64,000 nucleotides of DNA from Gordonia amicalis NBRC 100051 = JCM 11271 (GTDB taxonomy: Bacteria; Actinomycetota; Actinomycetes; Mycobacteriales; Mycobacteriaceae), in assembly GCF_000332995.1 (NCBI RefSeq), contig NZ_BANS01000016.1:62001-126000 (forward strand), written 5' to 3'. Each line of letters begins with the position of its first letter. Position 1 is the stretch's first letter. Made by a program: the position numbers and the translations under genes. The notes under the pieces were generated by a model that searched no databases, was not told the origin of the DNA, and was given only the letters and a program-made list of their open reading frames with translations. Of the stretch, positions 26,992 through 35,923 are shown piece by piece.

Positions 26992-28170
26992 CTAGCCGGT
27001 GTAGCCGGAGAGCTTGACGCCCTTGGCGGCGAGCCACGGCATCGGGTCGATCTTGGTGTTGCCGTTCTTCCACACCTCGAAGTGGAGGTGCGGGCCGAAC
27101 GAGAAGCCCTCGTTGCCGACGAGCGCGATGACATCGCCCGCGGTGACGTGCTGGCCTTCGCTGACGAGGACGCCCGACGAGGACATGTGGCCGTACATGG
27201 TGACCGTGCCGTCGTCGGCGCGGATCTGGACCCAGTGGCCGTATCCGGAGGCCGGTTCGGCCTTGATGACGACGCCGTCGGTCGCCGCGTGGATGGGCGT
27301 CCCGAGCGGAGCGGCCATGTCGATGCCGCCGTGCATGGTGCCCCAGCGCATCGCGAAGGCGGAGGTGAAGTCGTACTTGCCGAGCGGGATCGGCGAGGCG
27401 AAGAGCGGGCGACGAGCCAGGGCCTCGCGCTGCGCCTCGTCGGCGGCCATCTTGGCGCCGACGCCGAGCTGACCGGTGAAGACGTTCATCTGGTCGGTCA
27501 CCGGCGATGCCGTGGCCACTCCCGGACCGAGGTCGACGGGGGCGGCGGCGTCGTTGACCGCTGCTGCGTTCACCGGTGCCGTCGCGGGCGCGTCCTCGGT
27601 GGCACCGACCTGAGAGACGGCGGCGACGGCTGCGCCCGCTGCCATGGCGATCAGAGCGGCGCGACCGCCCTTGAGGGCGTTCGGCGGTGCCGCGATGCGA
27701 TGCTTGCCGCCACGACGGACGCGCTGGCCGGCCGGGTTCGTGCGGAACGGGCGGAGTGCGGAGTCCGTGTCGGACTCGTCATCGATGAGGATGTCCAGTT
27801 CGGCGCCATCGACGTCGAACGGCTCGTCGTGTTCGTACTGATCGAACTCGTGCTCGGGGATCAGGATGTCCTGAGTGATCTCCGAGTGGGTCGGGCGGTA
27901 GTAGCCCTTCCAGGACGAGGGCGTCCAAGTGGTCTCGTCGGACGGTGTCCGGGTGGCGGAGGAAGACGAGTCGGAGGTGTCGTAACCGAAGTCGTAGTCG
28001 CTGAGGTCGTAGTCCGTGTCCTCGTCGACGACGGGGATGATGGTGGTCATCTCTTTTGCTCTGATGTCCTCGACCAACCCGCCCGATCGGACGCGGCTCG
28101 ATCCGCGTGAGACTCCGGGTACCGCCAAATCGTCCACCTCATCTCTTCGCTGCCGCGGATCCGAAATCAT
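26992..28170 (-). CDS. M23 (LytM-type) peptidoglycan peptidase, membrane anchored
   Basis: This 392-residue protein has an acidic cytoplasmic or disordered N-terminus (residues 45-140 are rich in Asp/Glu), one membrane segment near residues 171-190, and a C-terminal LytM metallopeptidase. The zinc ligands are visible as His280 and Asp284 (MHGGID) and His363 (HLHFEV), with the catalytic-type His in YGHMS. It should cut cell-wall peptide bridges or activate other hydrolases. I choose ATG 28168-28170 because AAAGGA lies 9-10 bases before it. An internal ATG at 28050 would remove the first 40 residues. A perfect CRP-type palindrome lies about 95 bp upstream. The order pcrA-M23-sucCD matches Rv0949-Rv0952. 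Confidence 0.88.
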   Translation of the reverse strand: MISDPRQRRDEVDDLAVPGVSRGSSRVRSGGLVEDIRAKEMTTIIPVVDEDTDYDLSDYDFGYDTSDSSSSATRTPSDETTWTPSSWKGYYRPTHSEITQDILIPEHEFDQYEHDEPFDVDGAELDILIDDESDTDSALRPFRTNPAGQRVRRGGKHRIAAPPNALKGGRAALIAMAAGAAVAAVSQVGATEDAPATAPVNAAAVNDAAAPVDLGPGVATASPVTDQMNVFTGQLGVGAKMAADEAQREALARRPLFASPIPLGKYDFTSAFAMRWGTMHGGIDMAAPLGTPIHAATDGVVIKAEPASGYGHWVQIRADDGTVTMYGHMSSSGVLVSEGQHVTAGDVIALVGNEGFSFGPHLHFEVWKNGNTKIDPMPWLAAKGVKLSGYTG

Positions 28171-28584
28171 CGTCCGTAATCCTTTTGTGACCAATCGCTG
28201 AAGCCGACGGTAACGAAATGATTGCGGCAAGTCCAACCCTAGAAAGCCGCTAACCGGAAATTTGTGAGCTGAGTCACAAGACTTTTCCAACTTCGTCAGA
28301 TCGTCGAATTGCTGGTTTGCCGACCTGCATGAGGTGGCTCGCCGGCATCGTCGCCGCGATCGATTCAACACTGTGTGCGAAAGGCGTGCCCCGTCGGGTC
28401 TGGGGGACGGCAGATGTGCCAGGTGAGACGTATCGCGACGTACCCGGGAGTAAGTTCGGACCGAGCGAGTGATCTGTCGCACAAGGGCAGGGTGCGCGCT
28501 AAAGGGCGATCCAGTACGGGTTTAGAGTCCGATATGGCCCGCGTTACACCCTTAAGCGGGCAAATCTACGAGATGGTGAGCTGA
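28171..28584. other. Divergent control region between M23 peptidase and sucC
   Basis: This 414-bp stretch without a gene holds a perfect CRP-type palindrome at 28263-28278. I looked for a c-di-AMP (ydaO-type) riboswitch on the M23 side, as found before some actinobacterial cell-wall hydrolase genes, and could not see one. On the sucC side only a GGTGAG-type ribosome site before the ATG is evident. Confidence 0.6.
28263..28278. promoter_or_regulatory. CRP/GlxR-type operator TGTGA-N6-TCACA
   Basis: TGTGA at 28263-28267 and TCACA at 28274-28278 form the perfect consensus half-sites with the canonical 6-bp spacer. The palindrome extends one base further on each side (TTGTGA...TCACAA). It lies about 95 bp upstream of the M23 peptidase start and about 305 bp from sucC. 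CRP/GlxR regulators of Mycobacteriales use this motif and are known to control cell-wall-hydrolase genes. Confidence 0.7.
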
Positions 28585-29748
<1,164 letters not shown>

Positions 29749-29761
29749 GGGAGCCCGGAAA

Positions 29762-30664
29762 ATGTCGATCTTTCTGAACAAAGACAACAAGGTCATCGTC
29801 CAGGGCATCACCGGCGGTGAGGGCACCAAGCACACCGCTCTGATGCTCAAGGCCGGCACCAACGTCGTCGGCGGCGTGAACGCGCGCAAGGCCGGCACCA
29901 CGGTGTCGCACGTCGACGCCGACGGCAACAACATCGAACTGCCGGTGTTCGCCTCCGTCGAAGAGGCCATCAAGGAGACCGGGGCCGACACCTCGATCGC
30001 CTTCGTGCCGCCGAAGTTCTCCAAGGACGCCATCATCGAGGCGATCGACGCGGAGATCCCGCTGCTGGTCGTCATCACCGAGGGCATCCCGGTGCAGGAC
30101 AGCGCCTACGCGTGGGCCTACAACGTGGAGAAGGGCGCCAAGACCCGCATCATCGGCCCGAACTGCCCCGGCATCATCACCCCGGGTGAGGCGCTGGTCG
30201 GCATCACGCCGAACAACATCACCGGCAAGGGGCCGATCGGTCTGGTCTCCAAGTCGGGCACCCTGACCTACCAGATGATGTACGAGCTGCGCGACCTCGG
30301 CTTCTCGACCGCCATCGGTATCGGCGGCGACCCGGTCATCGGCACCACCCACATCGACGCCATCGAGGCGTTCGAGAAGGATCCCGAGACCAAGCTGATC
30401 GTGATGATCGGCGAGATCGGTGGCGACGCCGAGGAGCGCGCCGCCGACTACATCAAGGCCAACGTCTCCAAGCCGGTCGTCGGCTACGTCGCGGGCTTCA
30501 CCGCGCCGGAGGGCAAGACCATGGGTCACGCCGGTGCGATCGTGTCAGGTAGCTCCGGCACCGCACAGGCGAAGAAGGAGGCCCTCGAGGCCGCGGGCGT
30601 GAAGGTCGGCAAGACGCCGTCCGAGACCGCCGCGCTGGCACGGGAGCTCTACGAGGCCCTGTAA
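29762..30664 (+). CDS. sucD: Succinyl-CoA synthetase alpha subunit
   Basis: SucD binds CoA and carries the phosphohistidine. The 300-residue protein has the CoA-binding start ([15 protein letters not shown]), [12 protein letters not shown], and the active His in [19 protein letters not shown]. The ATG at 29762 follows the sucC stop by 13 bp with a GGAG-type ribosome site. The terminator at 30682-30715 lies 18 bp after the stop. Confidence 0.97.
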   Translation: MSIFLNKDNKVIVQGITGGEGTKHTALMLKAGTNVVGGVNARKAGTTVSHVDADGNNIELPVFASVEEAIKETGADTSIAFVPPKFSKDAIIEAIDAEIPLLVVITEGIPVQDSAYAWAYNVEKGAKTRIIGPNCPGIITPGEALVGITPNNITGKGPIGLVSKSGTLTYQMMYELRDLGFSTAIGIGGDPVIGTTHIDAIEAFEKDPETKLIVMIGEIGGDAEERAADYIKANVSKPVVGYVAGFTAPEGKTMGHAGAIVSGSSGTAQAKKEALEAAGVKVGKTPSETAALARELYEAL

Positions 30665-30681
30665 GTCGTCTCGACACGAAG

Positions 30682-30715
30682 AACCCGAGCGGGAGTCATC
30701 CCGCTCGGGTTTTTT
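30682..30715 (+). terminator. Rho-independent terminator after sucCD
   Basis: AACCCGAGCGGG (30682-30693) pairs perfectly with CCCGCTCGGGTT (30700-30711) across a 6-base loop. A run of six T at 30710-30715 partly overlaps the stem. It ends the sucCD transcript and also faces the convergent HNH gene. Confidence 0.9.
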
Positions 30716-30736
30716 CGTGCGCTCGGATCGGGGTTA

Positions 30737-31780
30737 CTACTCGCAGGCGACGCCGTCGCCGTCTCGGTCGAGCTTGGCGCGGTAGCCGGGCTGTCCGGCG
30801 TACAGCGGGGCGGCCCCCGCCGCTCGTGCCGCCGAGCAGTTCGCGTAGTAGGCCGAGGGCGCGTCGGGGGCGGGTGCCTCGGGGGCGTAAAGCCGTGGCG
30901 GTGTGTAGGTCGCCTCGGGGAGAGGGGTCGCGGTGGAGGTGCGCGTCTCGGTGCGTTCGGTGGTGGCCGGCGCCGGTGCCGGCGCCGGAGCGGTTGCCCC
31001 GCAACCGACCAGCACGCGGGTGATCGCGTCCTTCTCGGCCTGGGTCACCCAGAGCCGGTAGGCGGCCTTCACCTCGACCTGGCGGGCCACGTAGGTACAC
31101 CGGTAGCCCTTCTCGGGCGGCAGCCAGGTGGCGGCGTCGCCGTCCCCCTTCTTCTGGTTCGTCGGACCGTCGACGGCCTGTAGGTTGCGTGGATCGTTGG
31201 CGAAGTCGGCGCGCTGCTGCGGGGAGAGTTGCTGCGCACCTTTCTGCCACGCGTCGGAGAGCGCGACGACGTGATCGATCTGGACCGCCGAGGACGTGTC
31301 CTGGCCGCGGACGAACCGGATCGTCGTGCCGGTGTACGGGTCATCGAGCGTGCCCGACAGGACGGCACATCCGTTGGACCCCGGCTTGAGGGTGATGTCG
31401 GTCAGGTCGCGGCGCAGGATGTCGTTGCGGGTGTCGCAACCATTGTGTCCGCCGTCGACGGTGACGTCATCGGACCAGGCCTGCCCGAACAGGTCGCGGT
31501 CGTACCCGGTCTTGGGTGCGCGTCCCTTGACGGCCAGGGTGCTCAGGGTCTTCAGGGCGTTGTCCGCGGCCGGTACCGAGGCCACGGTGATCACGGGCGA
31601 GGGGGTCGGCAGGGGCTCCTCGGTGGTCGCGACGGCTGAGGTCGTCTCGGGCGTCGGTGGTGTCGCGGCCACCGGTTCGGTGAGCCCGCAGCCGGCGGCG
31701 GCGAGTGCGAAGGCCGCGACGGGGCCGGCCGCGATCAGCCATCGAGCTTGCGGTGTCGAGCGTGGGACGGATTCGGGCAT
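30737..31780 (-). CDS. Secreted lipoprotein HNH endonuclease with excalibur domain
   Basis: This 347-residue exported protein has a signal peptide with lipobox LAAAGC (Cys near residue 31) and a Thr/Pro-rich linker. A DUF1524-type HNH nuclease domain follows (about residues 90-245, with DTRNDILRRDL, QIDHVVALSDAW and NDPRNLQAVDGPTNQKKGD). Then come a Pro/Ala/Thr-rich linker and a C-terminal excalibur calcium-binding domain (YYANCSAARAAG ... LDRDGDGVACE). It probably degrades extracellular DNA while anchored to the envelope. The start is GTG or ATG near 31780. It converges on sucD across the terminator and is unrelated to the TCA genes. Confidence 0.86.
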   Translation of the reverse strand: MPESVPRSTPQARWLIAAGPVAAFALAAAGCGLTEPVAATPPTPETTSAVATTEEPLPTPSPVITVASVPAADNALKTLSTLAVKGRAPKTGYDRDLFGQAWSDDVTVDGGHNGCDTRNDILRRDLTDITLKPGSNGCAVLSGTLDDPYTGTTIRFVRGQDTSSAVQIDHVVALSDAWQKGAQQLSPQQRADFANDPRNLQAVDGPTNQKKGDGDAATWLPPEKGYRCTYVARQVEVKAAYRLWVTQAEKDAITRVLVGCGATAPAPAPAPATTERTETRTSTATPLPEATYTPPRLYAPEAPAPDAPSAYYANCSAARAAGAAPLYAGQPGYRAKLDRDGDGVACE

Positions 31781-31940
31781 CGTCGAACAAACCTCTCATA
31801 GGACCACTCATCATCATGACGCGCACTTGTCTCGACGGGCCTCGAGCTCCATATCGATCGTGAAGCGGCGTCGTTACACGACCCGCGACGTGACACGATT
31901 GCGACGGTCCGCGCCGATCCCCGCGTGCGATAATTCGGCG

Positions 31941-32624
31941 GTGAACCCAGAGCCGCGGGGCGGTGCGACATCCCAATTGATGAGGGAGTCGCTGCATTTC
32001 GCCGGTGTCGTCGTCGACGTCGCCGAGCGTCTGCCCGTCGCGGGCGGAGTCATCGGTGCGGTACGCACCAGGGCGCAGCAGTTCGTCGGCGACACCATCG
32101 TGTGGGTCGCCACGACGACGCGGTCGATCCTCGGCGCGGTCATCCGCGAGGTCGTCGAGGTGCTCACCGAAGAGGTGGACCTCACCGATCTCATGCTCAA
32201 CCACGTCGATCTCGAGCGGCTCATCGCCGAGGTCCTCGCGGTCATAGACCTCGACGCCGTGATCGAGACCGTCGACCTCGATCGTGCTGTCGCGCAGGTG
32301 GATCTGATGAAGGCGATCGGCCTGGTCGACCTCGACGAGGTGATCGGGAAGGTCGACCTCGACGCGGTGGCCGCCAAACTCGACATCGATGCGGTCCTCG
32401 ACCGTGTCGACCTCGTCGAGCTGGCCGAGGAGATCATCGACGGCGTCGACCTCCCCGACATCATCCGCGAGGCCAGCACCTCGGTCACCGCCGACGTGAT
32501 GACAGACGTGCGCAGCACCAGCGAACGCGCCGACGACGCGGTCGCCAACGCGGTCAACCGATTCCTGCGCCGGCGCGCCGCCGAGACCGTGGACGAACAC
32601 GGACGGGACGGTGGGGGCGGATGA
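31941..32624 (+). CDS. VDL-repeat protein of unknown function
   Basis: This 227-residue protein starts with GTG 31941. About ten units beginning VDL or a close variant (VDLDAVIE, VDLDRAVAQ, VDLMKAIGL, VDLDEVIGK, VDLDAVAAK, LDIDAVLDR and so on) run from residue 79 to about 177, the middle seven being exactly 9 residues long. The N-terminal part has a weak amphipathic segment (VVDVAERLPVAGGVIGAV) and the tail is polar and basic (NRFLRRRAAETVDEHGRDGGGG). No known domain is evident. Its stop overlaps the start of the RDD gene by ATGA, so the two proteins are probably made in step and may act together at the membrane. Confidence 0.7.
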   Translation: MNPEPRGGATSQLMRESLHFAGVVVDVAERLPVAGGVIGAVRTRAQQFVGDTIVWVATTTRSILGAVIREVVEVLTEEVDLTDLMLNHVDLERLIAEVLAVIDLDAVIETVDLDRAVAQVDLMKAIGLVDLDEVIGKVDLDAVAAKLDIDAVLDRVDLVELAEEIIDGVDLPDIIREASTSVTADVMTDVRSTSERADDAVANAVNRFLRRRAAETVDEHGRDGGGG

Positions 32625-33097
32625 CGGCCGAACCCACACCGGACCACCCGGTGGTGCATCGTGCGCACGCCGTGCAGGACCGGGACAAGAACGCCGGGAT
32701 CGTGAGTCGCGGTATCGCGGCCTTCCTCGACCTGCTCGTGGTCTGGACGATCCTGGGTGCGTGCTACATGGGTCTCGCGCTGATGAAGTTCGTCATCTCA
32801 GTCAGCGAGTTCGACTTCCCCGAGGTCAATCTGTTCTTCACCACAACGGGTTTCGTGGTCACCTCGGTGCTGTATCTGGCCACGTGCTGGGAGGTGTCCG
32901 GCCGCACGCTGGGCTCGGTCGTGATGGGCTTGCGGGTGGTCAACGGCAAGGGTGTGCGCGTCCGGCCCTCGGTCGCGGTGCTGCGGGCGCTGCTGTGCAC
33001 GTTCTTCGCCATCGGTCTGGCGTGGGTGATCGTCGACCGTCGGCGTCGCTCGGTCGCCGACATCGTCTTCCGCACCCGGGTCATCTACTCTCGCTGA
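32621..33097 (+). CDS. RDD-family membrane protein
   Basis: This 158-residue membrane protein has three hydrophobic segments and the RDD signatures: Arg in VSRGIAAFLDLLVVW followed by Asp, and GRTLGSVVMGLRVV. RDD proteins are poorly understood membrane proteins, some linked to ion tolerance. It is translationally coupled to the VDL-repeat protein (ATGA, 32621-32624) and its 3' end overlaps the convergent SRPBCC gene by 17 bp. Confidence 0.82.
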   Translation: MTAEPTPDHPVVHRAHAVQDRDKNAGIVSRGIAAFLDLLVVWTILGACYMGLALMKFVISVSEFDFPEVNLFFTTTGFVVTSVLYLATCWEVSGRTLGSVVMGLRVVNGKGVRVRPSVAVLRALLCTFFAIGLAWVIVDRRRRSVADIVFRTRVIYSR

Positions 33098-33545
33098 CCG
33101 CTTTCAGCTGTGCCAGGCCCTTCTCGAAGTCCTTGCCGAGCATCTTGTCGAAGAAGCCGAACAGGCCGCCGACGCGGCTGAACAGGGTCTGCTTGCCGAC
33201 CATCACCCAGGTGACCCGGGTGGCCTCGCCCTGGGGGACGAGTTCGAAGGTGACGGTGTTGGTGGCCTTCATCGGCTTCTCGAAGTCGAGTCGGACCTCG
33301 ACCTCGCGCGGTGCGTCGACGCGGGTGATCTCCATGGCGCCGCGCCCGGCCTTCTTGTTGCCGGACCACGCGTACTTCGCACCGACCCCCGACTCGGCAC
33401 CCGAGTACTCCCGATGCAGGTCCGGATCGAGTCCCTCCCAGGGCGACCAGTGGACCCACTGCCGAAAGTCGGTCAGGTACGGGAGGATCGCGGCGGGCGG
33501 GGCGTCGACGACGATCGAACGGGTGAAGGTGAAGGTGTCGGCCAT
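33081..33545 (-). CDS. SRPBCC-family protein
   Basis: This 154-residue soluble protein has the SRPBCC (START-like) fold pattern: ADTFTFTRSIVVDAPPAAILPYLTDFRQWVHWSPWE at the N-terminus, the central GVGAKYAWSGNKKAGRGAMEIT, and a long C-terminal helix (FDKMLGKDFEKGLAQLKAV). Proteins of this type bind hydrophobic ligands, and the ligand here is unknown. The start is ATG 33543-33545. It overlaps the RDD gene tail to tail and diverges from the carboxyltransferase gene. Confidence 0.8.
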   Translation of the reverse strand: MADTFTFTRSIVVDAPPAAILPYLTDFRQWVHWSPWEGLDPDLHREYSGAESGVGAKYAWSGNKKAGRGAMEITRVDAPREVEVRLDFEKPMKATNTVTFELVPQGEATRVTWVMVGKQTLFSRVGGLFGFFDKMLGKDFEKGLAQLKAVSESR

Positions 33546-33656
33546 GGTGTCTCCTGAGAGCGAGGTGGGGCTGTCGAGAAGTATGACACCGGCGGTGAGC
33601 GGAATTCATCGCTTCTCTCCCGGGGCGTGATGCACGAGCGGGATACGGTGTGAGGC

Positions 33657-35123
33657 ATGGGTGAACGGGCACGGCTGTCGGCCGTGGACTTGCGGGACAT
33701 GATCGTCGACGACGGGTCGTGGGAGTCGTGGGACACCTCGATCGTCCGTCCGGCGGTCACCTCCGACGGCGACGACCGTGCCTATGCCGCCGACCTCGCG
33801 CGGGCCCGCGAGCGCAGCGGTTCCGACGAATCTGTGATCACGGGGACCGGGCTGATCGGCGGCCGTCGTGCGGCGATCGTCCTCAGCGAGTTCGGTTTTC
33901 TCGGTGGGTCCATCGGCCGCGACGCCGGATCACGCATCGTCGACGCGGTCGGCCGGGCCACCCGTGAAGGGCTGCCTCTGATCGCGTTGCCCGCATCGGG
34001 CGGCACCCGCATGCAGGAGGGGACCGCGGCGTTCCTCCAGATGGTCGCGATCACCGGGGCCGTCACCGCGCACAAGGCGGCCGGGCTCCCCTACCTCGTC
34101 TACCTGCGGCATCCCACGACCGGTGGGGTTTTCGCCTCCTGGGGGTCCCTCGGCCACGTCACCTGGGCGCAACCCGGTGCCCTCGTCGGGTTTCTCGGGC
34201 CCCGCGTCTACGAGGGGCTCTACGGCGAACCGTTCCCCGATGGTGTGCAGACGGCCGAGAACCTCGTCCGCACAACGGTCGTCGACGATGTGGTGGAGCC
34301 GGAGGCCCTGGCCGGACGTCTGTCGTCGGTGCTGCGGCTGCTGGCGCTGCATGAGAGCCCGAAGCAGTCGAACACGGTTGATGCGCCGCGCCCGACCCCG
34401 GGCCAGGTCGTCGATGCCGAAGACGCCTGGGCGAGTGTCCTCGCCACCCGTGAGCCGAGGCGGGCGGGACTCATCGAGTTCCTTGCCCGGGGTGACTCGG
34501 CGGCGCTCTCCGATGCGGGTCCACTTCGCTTCGCGCTGAGCAGTTTCGGTGGCCACGTGGCGCTGGTCGTCGGCTACGACCGGCTGTCCCAGGAGAACGG
34601 TGAACTGCCCGGTCCCCGACATCTACGGGAGGCGCGTCGGGCGATCATGGCCGCCGGAGACCTCTCGATCCCGATCGTCACCATCATCGACACGCCAGGT
34701 GCGGAACTGTCGGTGGTCGCCGAGGAGGGTGGGCTGGCCGCCCAGATCGCGCGCTGCACAGTCGAATTGATCAAGGTTCCGGTACCGACTGTCTCGGTGA
34801 TGCTCGGCCAGGGCGCCGGCGGAGCGGCACTGGCGCTGTTTCCGGCGGATTTGCGCGTCGCACGTGCCGACGCGTGGCTGTCGCCGTTACCACCGGAAGG
34901 AGCCAGCCTGATCGTCCATCGCGACCTCGATCATGCCGACGAGATGGCCGCGCGCCAGGGCATTCTCGCCGGACGGCTCGCAGCGCAGGGGATGGTCGAC
35001 GTCATCGTCGACGCCGACTCCGATGCGGCCGGGATCCGCGAGGCGATCGGCCGGTATCTGGCGAGTTCGCCGACGCCGGATCCACGAGCGCGCACCCGGG
35101 TACCCGCGGCGGACGCGCGATGA
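33657..35123 (+). CDS. Acyl-CoA carboxylase carboxyltransferase, AccD3-like
   Basis: This 488-residue carboxyltransferase contains both the beta-like half (GLIGGRRAAIVLSEFGFLGGSIG, PASGGTRMQEGT) and the alpha-like half (IPIVTIIDTPGAELS, GQGAGGAALALFPAD) in one chain. The size and layout resemble AccD3 (Rv0904c) of M. tuberculosis. It transfers CO2 from carboxybiotin to an acyl-CoA, but the acceptor is unknown and no biotin-carrier gene adjoins it. The start is ATG 33657. The Nudix gene overlaps its stop by ATGA. Confidence 0.82.
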   Translation: MGERARLSAVDLRDMIVDDGSWESWDTSIVRPAVTSDGDDRAYAADLARARERSGSDESVITGTGLIGGRRAAIVLSEFGFLGGSIGRDAGSRIVDAVGRATREGLPLIALPASGGTRMQEGTAAFLQMVAITGAVTAHKAAGLPYLVYLRHPTTGGVFASWGSLGHVTWAQPGALVGFLGPRVYEGLYGEPFPDGVQTAENLVRTTVVDDVVEPEALAGRLSSVLRLLALHESPKQSNTVDAPRPTPGQVVDAEDAWASVLATREPRRAGLIEFLARGDSAALSDAGPLRFALSSFGGHVALVVGYDRLSQENGELPGPRHLREARRAIMAAGDLSIPIVTIIDTPGAELSVVAEEGGLAAQIARCTVELIKVPVPTVSVMLGQGAGGAALALFPADLRVARADAWLSPLPPEGASLIVHRDLDHADEMAARQGILAGRLAAQGMVDVIVDADSDAAGIREAIGRYLASSPTPDPRARTRVPAADAR

Positions 35124-35518
35124 CCAGGCGCATCGTCGCAGTCGGAGCGGTACTCACCGACGACGAGGGTCGGGTCCTGCTCATAAAGCGGCGGAACCCG
35201 CCGCAGGCCGGGAAGTGGACGATCCCGGGCGGGAAGGTCGAGCCAGGCGAGTCGATCGAAGCCGCCGTCGTCCGGGAGATGGTGGAGGAAACCGGCTTTC
35301 GCGTCGAAGTGGGGGAGCTGCTGTGGACCGTCGACATCCCCGGGCCCGACGACGTGGTGTTCGAAGTCCATGACTTCGCCGCGCGGATCGTCTCCGGGAC
35401 ACTGTGTGCCGGCGACGACGCCGCTGACGCCGGATGGTTCACCGCCGACGAGCTGGCCGAGTTGCCGGTGACGCGGGGACTGATCACACACCTCCGCAAG
35501 CACGGGGTGCTGGGGTAG
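35120..35518 (+). CDS. Nudix hydrolase
   Basis: This 132-residue protein has a complete Nudix box, GX5EX7REUXEEXGU, reading GGKVEPGESIEAAVVREMVEETGF in two adjoining pieces (GGKVEPGESIEA and AVVREMVEETGF). It hydrolyses a nucleoside diphosphate linked to another moiety, and the substrate is unknown. Its start overlaps the preceding carboxyltransferase stop (ATGA at 35120-35123), so the two are co-translated. Coupling to an acyl-CoA enzyme suggests, without proof, a CoA- or ADP-type substrate. Confidence 0.88.
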   Translation: MTRRIVAVGAVLTDDEGRVLLIKRRNPPQAGKWTIPGGKVEPGESIEAAVVREMVEETGFRVEVGELLWTVDIPGPDDVVFEVHDFAARIVSGTLCAGDDAADAGWFTADELAELPVTRGLITHLRKHGVLG

Positions 35519-35605
35519 GGAACGTTGCACAGCTGTGGACTGAACCAACGGCCTCAATTCCCTCGGAGGTAATCTTCATGGCCTCGGATGTGGTGAGGGG
35601 GAGAC

Positions 35606-35917
35606 TTGTCTGTTGAAGTGAATCCGGACAGCCTGAGGGCGGCATCCGGAACGTTGGCTCAGCTGTCTGCGGATATCGACTCGGCTCCGTTCCTCGGTGC
35701 TGCCGAGGTCTCAGCCCAGTTGCCTGGGAGCAGCGTTGGGGGTGCTCTCGGTGAGTCGAATGTGGCGAGTACGCGTGCCAAGCGGGTCATCAAAGCGAGG
35801 TACGACCAATGTGCAGGCCTTCTGTCCTTGTCGGCGGAGACGTATGTCGACTCTGATGCGGAAGCGGCCGTGCGCATCGCGGGCGTACCCGATATCAACC
35901 CCGGCGGTAGACGGTAG
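35606..35917 (+). CDS. EspC/DUF2580-like type VII secretion target
   Basis: This 103-residue helical protein resembles small ESX-associated proteins. It begins VEVNPDSLRAASGTLAQLSADI, followed by a central Gly/Ser turn (LPGSSVGGALGES) and a second helix (LLSLSAETYVDSDAEAAVRIAG). The start is TTG 35606, after GAGGGGGAGA, and the in-frame GTG a few codons on is an alternative. It is the first gene of a four-gene operon. EspC-type proteins pair with a larger secreted partner, here the next gene, 6 bp downstream. Confidence 0.72.
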   Translation: MSVEVNPDSLRAASGTLAQLSADIDSAPFLGAAEVSAQLPGSSVGGALGESNVASTRAKRVIKARYDQCAGLLSLSAETYVDSDAEAAVRIAGVPDINPGGRR

Positions 35918-35923
35918 CTGTCT

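Noticed and set aside
28171-28584. A c-di-AMP riboswitch before the M23 peptidase
   Set aside because: No conserved ydaO-type core could be recognised by eye. Only the CRP-type palindrome is clear. A covariance-model search would settle it.
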